Source: Eubacteriales bacterium (GTDB lineage: Bacteria; Bacillota; Clostridia; Tissierellales; GPF-1). Taken from it: a stretch of DNA of 64,000 bases. Positions 53,602-61,643 of this stretch are shown in pieces. The stretch spans positions 1 through 64,000 of the forward strand of contig DAOUQF010000018.1 in NCBI GenBank assembly GCA_030625815.1, read 5' to 3'. The translations under genes were made by a program, and so were the position numbers. Below the pieces are notes generated by a model. It was not told where the DNA came from and did no database searches. It was given only the letters and a program-made list of their open reading frames with translations. The stretch's first letter is position 1. Each line of letters starts with the position of its first letter.

Positions 53602-55452
53602 CTAAAGACCTTCGCTTTCCAATTTTCCGAAAAGGTTTTCCCATTCTTCTTCTCGTTTTATCTTTTCTTCAAACAAGTGTTGCAATTCTTCCACCGAGCG
53701 ATTTTCACCATTCAATTCCTGCTCCAATTCCTCGATTTCCATCTCCAATTCCTCAATGCGCGCTTCCCACTCCCTGCGCCTTTTCTCTATTTGATCCGAC
53801 TTCTTTCGAATAGGCTTTCCCTTTTTCTTTCCGGATTGTTTTTCAACAATTTTTTCAGAAGGAAAGAATGCCGATTCCACTGAATCTACCGTTCGCAAAC
53901 TCCCGCCTTCCAAAAAGACAAGACGATCCGCCATCTTTTCAATAAAATATCGGTCATGGGACGCAAAGAGAACAGTCCCCGTAAATTTTTGCAGTTCGGT
54001 TTCCAAAATTTCACGCGCATCCAGATCCAAATGATTCGTTGGCTCATCGAGAATCAACGTGTTCGGTGCATTCTTCATCATGGCTCCAAGGGCTAGTCTT
54101 CGCCGTTCGCCTCCCGATAATCCCATCATCGGCGCGAAAACATGATCCCCTCGGAATCCCAATTGCGCCAACTCCCGCCTTGCATCAAGGCTTGAAATTT
54201 CCCGGGACTTCTCCCAATAATCCAGGATGCTGCGTTTCGAATCCACATAAATCTCCTGAGGCAAAAAAGCAATCTTAGAAGAAAGTCCAATGCGAATCTC
54301 ACCCGCGTCAGGTTCCAACTCCCCCAAAATCACTTTGAAGAGGGTCGATTTACCAGCGCCGTTTCGTCCCAAGAGAGCAATGTTTTCTTGATATCGAAGC
54401 AAAAAGTCAATATCCTTCAGCACCTGATTCTCCTCAAAGGATTTGCAAATCGCCTTCAGCTGCAGCACCTCTTTGCCGGAACGCCTCGTTTCCGAGGTGC
54501 GCAAAGCAAATCGAGTCTCCGGAATCCATGGCTTGCCCGGGGTTCGCGCCTCCAATTTCACCAATCGCTTCTCCAATTCCTTGGCGCGCTTATACATGAC
54601 TTCACTGTCTCGCATCTTTCCCCAGATGCGAAACCGCTCGATCTGGGCTTCCATCCGCTGGATCTTCTTTTGATGCAATTCGAAATGCTTCAGCGATTCC
54701 AAAAACCGCCGTTCCCGCTCCGTCTGATAATAGCTGTAGTTTCCATGATATTCTTCCATATGATCCGGATGCAATTCGAAGACCTTCTCTACAATGCGAT
54801 CTAAAAAATATCGATCATGCGATACGATCAAGAACGCCATATCGGTCTGCAGCAGATACTCTTCCAGCCAAACAATAGTCGGCAAGTCCAAATGGTTCGT
54901 CGGCTCATCCAAGAGCATCAAATCGGGTTCTTCCAATAATGCCCTCGCCAAGCGTACCCGAAACCGTTCGCCCCCGCTCAAACTGTCCATGGTTCGATTC
55001 AACCAGGCTGCTGGAATTTTCAAGCCCTGCTTCATGCGATTGGCTTTCTCTTCCACCTGGTATCCGCCAATCTCTTGATAGTTCTCCAGTTCCGCCAGGT
55101 ATAGGGGCATAATGCGCGCCAGTTCCTCCGGTTTCTCCGCCATCTCAAGTTCATAAGCGTTCAAGCGTTCCCGCGAGGCTTCCACTTCCTCAAAAGCACC
55201 ATTGAGAATGCTCCCAACCGTCTCCTTTGAGGGTGCCAAATCCTGCTCCAAAATCTTGACTCGCGTATTCCGGCGAAAGGTCAATCGCCCTTCCCCTTCC
55301 AGCTTGCCGGCTAAAATCTTCAATAATGTGGTTTTCCCACACCCGTTGACACCGACCAAACCAATTCGTTCCCTTGGCGCTATATGAAAAGAAACACCCG
55401 CAAAGACTGTCTTCGCCCCATAATGTGCGGCTCCCTCTCGATAATCAATCAT
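53602..55452 (-). CDS. ABC-F family ATPase
   Basis: A 616-residue soluble protein with two ABC domains and no membrane segment. Walker A motifs are GLVGVNGCGKTTLLKIL and ALLGRNGAGKSTLFKVI, signatures are LSGGERFRVRLAR and LSGGERRRLALG, and both Walker B boxes read DEPTNHLDL. The inter-domain linker (about 190-280) is highly charged. The C-terminus (about 540-616) is a long coiled coil. ABC-F proteins act on the ribosome as translation factors or antibiotic protection factors; the subclass (YdiF/Uup-like by the tail) is not certain. The ATG at 55452 follows CGGAGGAGTCG. Confidence 0.9.
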   Translation of the reverse strand: MIDYREGAAHYGAKTVFAGVSFHIAPRERIGLVGVNGCGKTTLLKILAGKLEGEGRLTFRRNTRVKILEQDLAPSKETVGSILNGAFEEVEASRERLNAYELEMAEKPEELARIMPLYLAELENYQEIGGYQVEEKANRMKQGLKIPAAWLNRTMDSLSGGERFRVRLARALLEEPDLMLLDEPTNHLDLPTIVWLEEYLLQTDMAFLIVSHDRYFLDRIVEKVFELHPDHMEEYHGNYSYYQTERERRFLESLKHFELHQKKIQRMEAQIERFRIWGKMRDSEVMYKRAKELEKRLVKLEARTPGKPWIPETRFALRTSETRRSGKEVLQLKAICKSFEENQVLKDIDFLLRYQENIALLGRNGAGKSTLFKVILGELEPDAGEIRIGLSSKIAFLPQEIYVDSKRSILDYWEKSREISSLDARRELAQLGFRGDHVFAPMMGLSGGERRRLALGAMMKNAPNTLILDEPTNHLDLDAREILETELQKFTGTVLFASHDRYFIEKMADRLVFLEGGSLRTVDSVESAFFPSEKIVEKQSGKKKGKPIRKKSDQIEKRRREWEARIEELEMEIEELEQELNGENRSVEELQHLFEEKIKREEEWENLFGKLESEGL

Positions 55453-55466
55453 ATTCGACTCCTCCG

Positions 55467-55481
55467 ATGGAGTACCTCCAT
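55467..55481 (-). promoter_or_regulatory. Small hairpin in the ABC-F leader
   Basis: ATGGAG-GTA-CTCCAT is a perfect 6-bp inverted repeat directly upstream of the GGAGGAG ribosome binding site. It may tune translation; no leader peptide was recognised. Confidence 0.3.
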
Positions 55482-55500
55482 CTCTCTCTTCTTCTTCTCT

Positions 55501-55529
55501 AGTATATCCGGAACTGACTTTCAGGTAAA
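55501..55529 (-). promoter_or_regulatory. Promoter of the ABC-F gene
   Basis: TTTACC (55524-55529), 17-bp spacer and TATACT (55501-55506) on the minus strand. The divergent DUF2157 gene starts 38 bases to the right; CTGACT with TATAAA at 19 bp is its best, weak candidate promoter. Confidence 0.6.
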
Positions 55530-55566
55530 CGGGTATACTATAAAAAACAAAGAAAGGAGGAATCAA

Positions 55567-56667
55567 ATGGATCCCTCAAAGCGTCTCAGCAAGCATACCC
55601 ATGATTTCCTCAAGCAGGAATTGGGAAATTGGGAAAACAAGAATCTCATCACCGCAGAACAACGGAAAAAAATCCTTGAGGGCTATCGCGCCCCCAGCGC
55701 CGTTCCGCGAATTCAAGTCTTCCTGTCCTTAGGAATCCTCCTGGTCGCCATCGGCGCCGTCAGTTTTGTTGCCAGCAATTGGACCTTTCTTCCCCGGTTG
55801 CTGCAGGTTTCTCTTCTGAGCGCCAGCTTCCTCACGGCCGATTTCATGGGTCTCTTATTAAAGGAACACTATCAAAAAACCTCGCGAGCACTTTTTTATC
55901 TGGGAAGCGCCCTCTTTGGCGTTACCCTCTTTTTGGTAGCGAGAATCTATCACGTCACCCTTTCGCCGGCATGGCTGATGATCCTCTGGTCCATCGCCCT
56001 GGCACCCAAGATCTTTCTCTTTCAAGAATTAGGCGATCCTCTGATTGCGACAACCGTCGGCATCATCGGTCTCACCATGCTCTACGACGGCCGGCCTTGG
56101 CTGGGACACCACAGCCTTGACGGTCTGATCTATATTCTGGGATTTCTGCCCCTCGTCATTCGAGAAATTCAGCATCCGAATCGCTGGACCCGCGCCGGCC
56201 TGCTGGCAACCGGGTTTTTATGGATCGGATTGGAGCTTGCTGCCTTCGAGCTGCCTCGCACCACCATCCTTCTGATTCTGCTTTTCGGCGGCCTCCTTTT
56301 ATTGAGTCCCTGGTGGAAAAAGAAGGATCCTGATTTTCGTTTCGGCTGGCTGGTCTTTGGATGCACCGGTTGGCTCCTCACCTTTCCCACCCATTGGGAC
56401 TGGAACTGGATCCAAGCGCCAAAAATTTTTGCCGGTATTTGGGCCGGGGTCTATGTATTGCTCCTGTTGAAAAGCGCCCTGCGCTCGCAATTGATCCCTT
56501 TGGCCTTTTTGTATGCCGTGATTTTCCGATATTATGTCGATACCGCCTTCTCCTATCTGCCAAAATCCCTCTTCTTTATTGGCGCGGGGATTTTATTGAT
56601 CGCCTTTGGCTTTTACTTTGAGCGGATCCGACGAAGAAAAAAGGAGGACTCTTATGAAAAATTCTAA
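55567..56667 (+). CDS. DUF2157 membrane protein
   Basis: A 366-residue protein. The first 50 residues are soluble and helical (LKQELGNWENKNLITAEQRKKIL). After that come about ten hydrophobic segments, from VFLSLGILLVAIGAVSFVASNW onward, ending in basic RIRRRKK. This is the DUF2157 layout. No function is established. The start follows AAAGGAGGAATCAA. It overlaps the following gene by 14 bases; the pair is recurrent in bacteria. Confidence 0.8.
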   Translation: MDPSKRLSKHTHDFLKQELGNWENKNLITAEQRKKILEGYRAPSAVPRIQVFLSLGILLVAIGAVSFVASNWTFLPRLLQVSLLSASFLTADFMGLLLKEHYQKTSRALFYLGSALFGVTLFLVARIYHVTLSPAWLMILWSIALAPKIFLFQELGDPLIATTVGIIGLTMLYDGRPWLGHHSLDGLIYILGFLPLVIREIQHPNRWTRAGLLATGFLWIGLELAAFELPRTTILLILLFGGLLLLSPWWKKKDPDFRFGWLVFGCTGWLLTFPTHWDWNWIQAPKIFAGIWAGVYVLLLLKSALRSQLIPLAFLYAVIFRYYVDTAFSYLPKSLFFIGAGILLIAFGFYFERIRRRKKEDSYEKF

Positions 56668-57169
56668 CCGCCTCCTGCTCTTTCTCGTTCCGATTCTCAT
56701 CCTGCTCCTTTTCCTGATTCAGCCCCTGTTGGCACAGGTCTTTGGAACAGAAATGGATCTCTATGTCACTGTGCGCCACCAAGAATCACGTCGGTTCGGC
56801 CACCGTTATTGGCTTCAATACCCCTTTGAAGAAATTCCGAGCGAGCGCGTCCCGCAATCTTATCGCGACGATGAACTCCAGCTCTATGCTGTCTTTGATT
56901 CCGCGGATTCGGAAGGGCTTCCACAGATTACGGATCAACGTCCCGATCAGGATCCTTATCTGCTCTGCCATTTTCGCTATGAAGGGCTTCCAAAGCCCGC
57001 TGAAGAGGGCGCAGACGCCTCCCCGGTTGTCTACCTATCCTTTGATTTGGACGACTCTCTTCCCCTCTATCAAGACGAGGTCATCGATCACGGATCGGGA
57101 ATCGCAACCCTAAAAGTCTTCCGAGGCTATGGACTGATCACCGACTTCAATTGGATATTCACGGAATAA
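56654..57169 (+). CDS. GDYXXLXY-family membrane-anchored protein with degenerate motif
   Basis: A 171-residue protein with one N-terminal transmembrane or uncleaved signal segment (residues 7-27, LLLFLVPILILLLFLIQPL) and an outside domain. The family motif GDYxxLxY is represented by GHRYWLQY near residue 49, keeping Gly, Leu and final Tyr only. Identification rests mainly on pairing with the DUF2157 gene, which it overlaps by 14 bases. AAAGGAGGACTCTT precedes the ATG. Function is unknown. Confidence 0.65.
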   Translation: MKNSNRLLLFLVPILILLLFLIQPLLAQVFGTEMDLYVTVRHQESRRFGHRYWLQYPFEEIPSERVPQSYRDDELQLYAVFDSADSEGLPQITDQRPDQDPYLLCHFRYEGLPKPAEEGADASPVVYLSFDLDDSLPLYQDEVIDHGSGIATLKVFRGYGLITDFNWIFTE

Positions 57170-57204
57170 AAAAGAGCCAGTGACCGACTAAATCGGTCGC
57201 TGGC
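57166..57204 (-). terminator. Terminator between the GDYXXLXY gene and dprA
   Basis: GCCAGCGACCGA-TTTAG-TCGGTCACTGGC followed by TCTTTTTT on the minus strand. It serves dprA chiefly. Confidence 0.8.
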
Positions 57205-57247
57205 TTATCGCAAGCACATTAGCAGATTTCCTTTGTGAAAAGAGAAA

Positions 57248-58087
57248 TTACAAAATTTCCTGAACACTCTTGATCCGAATCCCTTTCCTTTCCCGCAAAA
57301 TCCACTGACACCCCAAGCTTTCGGGCTGCTCAGCCCCTAGCACTGCAATCTTTCGGGAGAGTTCCGAACCCCGCCGTACCGTGTGCATCGTCCCGGAATC
57401 CCGACTTGCTTCCACCACTACAACCCATTCACTCAGAGCCGCGATCAATCGATTCCGCTGCACAAAATGATAGGGTTCCACGGCTGTCCCAGGGAAATTT
57501 TCACTCAGCAATAATCCCCCCTGCTCAACAATGTTTCGCGCGAGTCGCGCGTTGGATTTCGGGATCACCCGGGACAGCGGACCAGGCAAAACCGCAATGG
57601 TTTCACCCCCGTGATCAACCGCGCCCCAATGCGCCTGGGTGTCGCATCCCAGGGCAAGTCCGCTCACCACAACTCGTTTGTGCGCCGCACAAGCCGCGCC
57701 GGCTTGAAAGGCTCGCATCAAAGCGCCATCGCTCGGTTCCCGGGTTCCCACAAGGGCAATCCCCAGTTCCCGTTGCAACAGGCCACTCTGACCAGCAATC
57801 GCCAACAAAAGGGGCGGATTCACCAATTGGAAAAAAACCTGGGGATATTCGGGATCTTCCTGACAGATAATACGCCCCTGAATCCTTTCGATTTCATCGG
57901 TCTGCCTCTTTGCCAGCTCCCACGCGTCATCCAATTGACTGATGGAAAACCGATCAGGCCAGACCCGTATAATCTGCTTTTTCCAGCGATTGATTTGATC
58001 CGACAATTCTCCGTATTCACTTTCCAGTCTTCGAATCCTTTGATTCCCGATCCCCGGAAGATTCAGCGCGCTCATTCGCCCCGTCAT
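57248..58087 (-). CDS. dprA: DNA-processing protein DprA/Smf
   Basis: A protein of about 279 residues with the DprA Rossmann-like core. IALVGTREPSDGALMRAFQAG, VVVSGLALGCDTQAHWGAVDHGG and TIAVLPGPL follow family order, and ENFPGTAVEPYHFVQRNRLIAALS is the DNA-binding part (partly quoted). DprA loads RecA on incoming single-stranded DNA during transformation. The N-terminal SAM-like part is shortened. The start is uncertain (GTG 58096, ATG 58087 or ATG 58075). It overlaps the regulator gene upstream by about 70 bases, which is unusual. Confidence 0.87.
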   Translation of the reverse strand: MTGRMSALNLPGIGNQRIRRLESEYGELSDQINRWKKQIIRVWPDRFSISQLDDAWELAKRQTDEIERIQGRIICQEDPEYPQVFFQLVNPPLLLAIAGQSGLLQRELGIALVGTREPSDGALMRAFQAGAACAAHKRVVVSGLALGCDTQAHWGAVDHGGETIAVLPGPLSRVIPKSNARLARNIVEQGGLLLSENFPGTAVEPYHFVQRNRLIAALSEWVVVVEASRDSGTMHTVRRGSELSRKIAVLGAEQPESLGCQWILRERKGIRIKSVQEIL

Positions 58088-59474
58088 CCGACTCACTTCC
58101 TTTCAAAATTTCCAACAAATCCTTTTGCACGCCATCCATCTCTGCCAGTGCAATCCCGCTATAGGGAAACAACAGCCGCTGATGGGCTGAACGAACCGAT
58201 CCGATTCGCTCCAGATCAATCCCCTTCGCCCTTGCCTTTTTCATAATCTGATCCAGCGACACTTCCCGCTTGATTTCCAATACAAGATGCACCCCGGATT
58301 CAATGCCGAGAACGGAAACCAAATCACCCGCCTCCTTCGCCAAAAACTCCGTCAACAAAAGATTCTTTTTCCGGTAAATCTTTCGAATCCGACGCAAATG
58401 GCGTTCGTAATGACCCTCCTGCATAAACCTTGCCAGCGTCAATTGATCCAGTTTGGATGCACTTGGGGTTAGGCGATTTTTTTTTTCTTGAAACGCCCGA
58501 AGCAATGGGCGCGGAAGAATCATATAGCTGATCCGGAGCGCCGGCAGCAAAAGCTTAGAAAAGGAACCCAAATAAATCACGCGATCCCCTTGATCCATTC
58601 CCTGCAATGCGGGAATGGGGTTGCCGGCATATCGCAAATAGCTGTCATAGTCGTCTTCCACAATCAATCCCTGCTCTTCTTCCGCCCACCGCAACAGATC
58701 TTCCCGCTTGGCTACGGGCATTACGGTTCCCGTCGGATACTGATGGGAAGGGCTCACATAGGCCAATCGACTCTTCGTCTCTTTCAATTGCTTGACATCA
58801 ATTCCACCGTCGACAAGGGGAATCTTGACGATTTCCCATCCATAATCTTCAAAGACATATTGCGCCTTCACAAATCCAGGATCCTCGACCCCAACCCGGC
58901 GCATTTCTTTGGGCAGCATCGGCAAGAGCATGCCCAAGAGCACCTGTACCCCTGCTCCTATCACAATCTGATCCGGACTGCAATTAACGCCCCGATCCCG
59001 CCTCAATTGATCGCGCAACTGCTGCTTCAAAGCCATTTCTCCCGTCACATCGCCGCTGCGATTCAATTCTTCATTTTCCTCGCGTAATACCTGTGCCAAG
59101 AGTTTTCTCCAAAGAGAAAAATCAAAACTATTCGGATCGATGCCTGCATTGCGAACCCGCTTCCCCTCCCGCCGATAGCTTTCCTGATCTTCCGAAACAA
59201 GAAAATCCGGGCTGGGCGGCTCGGCGATCTCCAAAGGCAGCACAAAATAGCCGACCTTGTGCCTGCTTTCGATATATCCTTCCATCATCAACTGCTGATA
59301 GGCATTTTCTATGGTGGTCCGGCTTAAGCCAGTAATTTCTTTCATTTCACGGATGGCCGGAATCCGTGCGCCCGCCTCCAAGCGTCCATCCCGGATACTG
59401 CCTCGCAGATTTTTATACAATTGGAGATATAAAGGCATTTTTCCATTTTTTATGATTGGAAAATCAAAAATCAT
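58017..59474 (-). CDS. pdxR: MocR/PdxR-type GntR regulator with aminotransferase domain
   Basis: A 485-residue regulator. Residues 10-80 form a GntR winged helix (LYLQLYKNLRGSIRDGRL, IPAIREMKEITGLSRTTIENAYQQL). Residues 110-470 are a class I aminotransferase fold, with the PLP lysine in YLGSFSKLLLPALRISYMI and VEDDYDSYLRY before it. PdxR proteins sense PLP and control vitamin B6 synthesis or uptake. It diverges from an ECF S component with a palindrome between them, supporting vitamin B6 uptake control. The last 25 residues are charged and low-complexity and overlap dprA. The ATG follows GGAAGGGGACACG. Confidence 0.88.
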   Translation of the reverse strand: MIFDFPIIKNGKMPLYLQLYKNLRGSIRDGRLEAGARIPAIREMKEITGLSRTTIENAYQQLMMEGYIESRHKVGYFVLPLEIAEPPSPDFLVSEDQESYRREGKRVRNAGIDPNSFDFSLWRKLLAQVLREENEELNRSGDVTGEMALKQQLRDQLRRDRGVNCSPDQIVIGAGVQVLLGMLLPMLPKEMRRVGVEDPGFVKAQYVFEDYGWEIVKIPLVDGGIDVKQLKETKSRLAYVSPSHQYPTGTVMPVAKREDLLRWAEEEQGLIVEDDYDSYLRYAGNPIPALQGMDQGDRVIYLGSFSKLLLPALRISYMILPRPLLRAFQEKKNRLTPSASKLDQLTLARFMQEGHYERHLRRIRKIYRKKNLLLTEFLAKEAGDLVSVLGIESGVHLVLEIKREVSLDQIMKKARAKGIDLERIGSVRSAHQRLLFPYSGIALAEMDGVQKDLLEILKGSESDDGANERAESSGDRESKDSKTGK

Positions 59475-59500
59475 CGTGTCCCCTTCCACTTTTTCATTTT

Positions 59501-59520
59501 TGACCCTTTTAAAGGGGTCA
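59501..59520. promoter_or_regulatory. Palindromic operator between pdxR and the ECF gene
   Basis: TGACCCTTTTAAAGGGGTCA is an inverted repeat with 9 of 10 complementary pairs. On the minus strand a perfect TATAAT (59527-59532) lies just upstream, so the palindrome covers about +5 to +24 of pdxR, a position for autorepression and for control of the divergent gene. Likely bound by the adjacent regulator. Confidence 0.6.
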
Positions 59521-59569
59521 CATCTCTATTATAGTGGAGTTGTCAGAAAAAGAAAAGGGAGGCAAACCT

Positions 59570-60328
59570 ATGAACGGACGATCCACCAAAACCTTAGTGC
59601 TTACTGGTATGATGACTGCCTTGGTTTTCATCTCTACCGTTGCCATTCGAATTCCCGTACCCTTTACTCAGGGCTATATCCATGCGGGCGATACCATGAT
59701 TTTTGTATCCGCCGCAATCTTGGGTCCCATCCCCGGCATGATCGCCGCAGGCGTCGGTTCCGCCCTAGCGGATTTGATGGGCTATCCTCAATGGGTGATT
59801 CCCACCCTTTTGATCAAAGGAATAATGGGCTATTTGATGGGGGTATTCGTAAATCTTCAGGCAAAAAAAGCAAAACAGCGAGGCACCATGATTCTTGCAA
59901 TCTTCTCTGCCCTCGTCATCGGCTTTTTTGTCACCCTGTCCCGTCACGGACAATTAAATCCACAGCTCTTTATTGACGGGCTCGAGGAAGTCGCCAACGC
60001 CGATCAGGCAACCGCTATGATCGCAGGGGTTCAACGACAATTGATCGCTGTCCTTCTCGGCATACCTATCCTTACCTTCTTTGCATCATTCATTCTCAAC
60101 CGCACAACCGGAATCAAGATCACCGGCTCGGTGATGATCGGCATGATGATTGCAGGCACCTGGATGGTCACCGGCTACTATATCGCGGCGGGATGGATGT
60201 ACGGCAGCTTTATCCTTCCCATCTTCAGCATTCCTTGGAATGTCATCCAATTTGTCTTGGGTGCCGTGCTCGGATTGATTTTATTGGCAGCCATCGGCAA
60301 AACAAACATCAACAAATATATGCAGTAA
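59570..60328 (+). CDS. ECF transporter S component, probably vitamin B6-related
   Basis: A 252-residue protein with about six membrane segments. It starts with TKTLVLTGMMTALVFISTVAI and has the S-component pattern PVPFTQGYIHAGDTMIFVSAAILGP (partly quoted). No ECF ATPase is nearby, so it would use a shared energising module. The divergent PdxR-type regulator suggests pyridoxine or a precursor as substrate. An insertion of about 30 residues (NPQLFIDGLEEVANADQAT) lies between segments. GGGAGGCAAACCT precedes the ATG. Thiamine-precursor or other vitamin substrates cannot be excluded. Confidence 0.8.
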   Translation: MNGRSTKTLVLTGMMTALVFISTVAIRIPVPFTQGYIHAGDTMIFVSAAILGPIPGMIAAGVGSALADLMGYPQWVIPTLLIKGIMGYLMGVFVNLQAKKAKQRGTMILAIFSALVIGFFVTLSRHGQLNPQLFIDGLEEVANADQATAMIAGVQRQLIAVLLGIPILTFFASFILNRTTGIKITGSVMIGMMIAGTWMVTGYYIAAGWMYGSFILPIFSIPWNVIQFVLGAVLGLILLAAIGKTNINKYMQ

Positions 60329-60351
60329 AAAAGGCTCCCCGAAGGAAGCCT
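60326..60351 (-). terminator. Terminator after nagA
   Basis: AGGCTTCC-TTCG-GGGAGCCT with a UUCG loop followed by TTTTTT on the minus strand. The first base lies in the nagA stop codon. Confidence 0.88.
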
Positions 60352-61558
60352 ACTTGACTAGATATTTTAGAAAGGCCGGATTCGTCCGGTCTTTTTTTTC
60401 GTCTCCCCGATACGCGACTTTTCCTTCGCAAACTGTCATCTCCAGAGACAACTCGGAATCCAATACCAACAAATCCGCATCCTTCCCGATTTCAATGGTT
60501 CCTTTTCGCTCCAGCACCTCAGTGATCCGCGCCGGATTTTTGGATGCCATCATGCTGGCCTCTTCCATGGTAACGCCCAACACTTTCACCCAATTCTGAA
60601 AGCCCAACAACATATTTCCCGTACTGCCGGCAATGGTGCCGTCCGGCAAGGTACTGCCGCCGCCCTCGCCGATCAGGATCGCACGGTTTCCTAAAGCATA
60701 GCGCCCCGGAGCGACCCCGGCAGCCATAATGGCGTCGGATATCAAAGCGATCTTCCCGATGCCCTTCAACCTGCGAATCATTTCCATCATCTGAGGATGC
60801 ACGTGAACAAAATCACTGATCAATTCGCAATCCACATCGGATAGCAAATACGCCCCCAAAGCGCCGGGGTCTCGATGATGAATCGATCGCTGCGCGTTGC
60901 AGGTATGGTTGGAGAGACCCACGCCCCATTCAATGCCGCGCATGGTTTCTTCGTAATTGGCGTCAGTGTGAGCGCCCGCCACCAGGATCTTTTGATCCCG
61001 CAAAAAACGAATCACCGCTTCGGCACCCTCGAGTTCCGGCGCCATGCTCACATGCTGAATCTTGCCTTGTCCCGCGTCAAGGAATGCCTGCATCCGCTCA
61101 ATCGTCGGCTTCAACAACACCTCTGTCGGAAAGGCCCCCTTCTTCTTGGGGTTCAAAAAGGTCCCTTCCATATGAATTCCAATCATTCGAGCGCCTGACT
61201 TCTGTTGATCCATGGCCGTACCAATCGCTCCCAAGTAAGCCAATAGTTCCTCGAACATCGCGCCGCTTGTCGTCGGCTGAAAAGCCGTAACCCCGACACT
61301 TGGCAGGTAATCTGCCAAGCCTTGCAATTCCTGAGGGTCTGAGCTGCCAACAGACCAGCCCCCTGAGCCATGGATATGCATGTCAATCAAGCCGGGCAGG
61401 ATCCATCGATCGCCAACATCAACCCTTTCCCCTCCAGAAAACGTCGCATCCATTCCCCGCCGGATTGCCTGAATCTTTCCATCATTGATTAAAATCGCCC
61501 CGGATGAAATGCCATCCGGAAAAACAATTCGTTCGCTCTTGATCCACCATGTTTCCAT
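60350..61558 (-). CDS. nagA: N-acetylglucosamine-6-phosphate deacetylase
   Basis: A 402-residue amidohydrolase that removes acetate from GlcNAc-6-P during amino-sugar or wall recycling. The metal site begins LPGLIDMHIHGSGG, with HMEGTFLNPKKKGAF, VGLSNHTCNA and SDAIMAAGVAPG downstream. The ATG at 61558 follows AAGGAGGGGTTTG. It is a single-gene unit; nagB and nagR are not in the window. A promoter and a NagR-like operator precede it. Confidence 0.95.
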   Translation of the reverse strand: METWWIKSERIVFPDGISSGAILINDGKIQAIRRGMDATFSGGERVDVGDRWILPGLIDMHIHGSGGWSVGSSDPQELQGLADYLPSVGVTAFQPTTSGAMFEELLAYLGAIGTAMDQQKSGARMIGIHMEGTFLNPKKKGAFPTEVLLKPTIERMQAFLDAGQGKIQHVSMAPELEGAEAVIRFLRDQKILVAGAHTDANYEETMRGIEWGVGLSNHTCNAQRSIHHRDPGALGAYLLSDVDCELISDFVHVHPQMMEMIRRLKGIGKIALISDAIMAAGVAPGRYALGNRAILIGEGGGSTLPDGTIAGSTGNMLLGFQNWVKVLGVTMEEASMMASKNPARITEVLERKGTIEIGKDADLLVLDSELSLEMTVCEGKVAYRGDEKKDRTNPAFLKYLVK

Positions 61559-61572
61559 CAAACCCCTCCTTA

Positions 61573-61586
61573 TTTGTATATACCAA
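61573..61586. promoter_or_regulatory. NagR/YvoA-like operator of nagA
   Basis: On the minus strand TTGGTATATACAAA, near-palindromic, closely resembles the Bacillus NagR (YvoA) sites of the ATTGGTATAGACAACT type, with one substitution in the core. It abuts the -10 element and covers the transcription start, a repressing position. Confidence 0.6.
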
Positions 61587-61614
61587 TTTTATCTCTCTTT
61601 GAATTCCAAAGCAA
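61586..61614 (-). promoter_or_regulatory. Promoter of nagA
   Basis: TTGCTT (61609-61614), 17-bp spacer and TAAAAT (61586-61591) on the minus strand. Confidence 0.7.
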
Positions 61615-61641
61615 GAAAAAAAGAAGCGCAATCGCGCTTCC
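61615..61641 (-). terminator. Terminator after the THUMP methyltransferase gene
   Basis: GAAGCGCGATTGCGCTTC followed by TTTTTTT on the minus strand, three bases after the stop. Confidence 0.9.
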
Positions 61642-61643
61642 TT

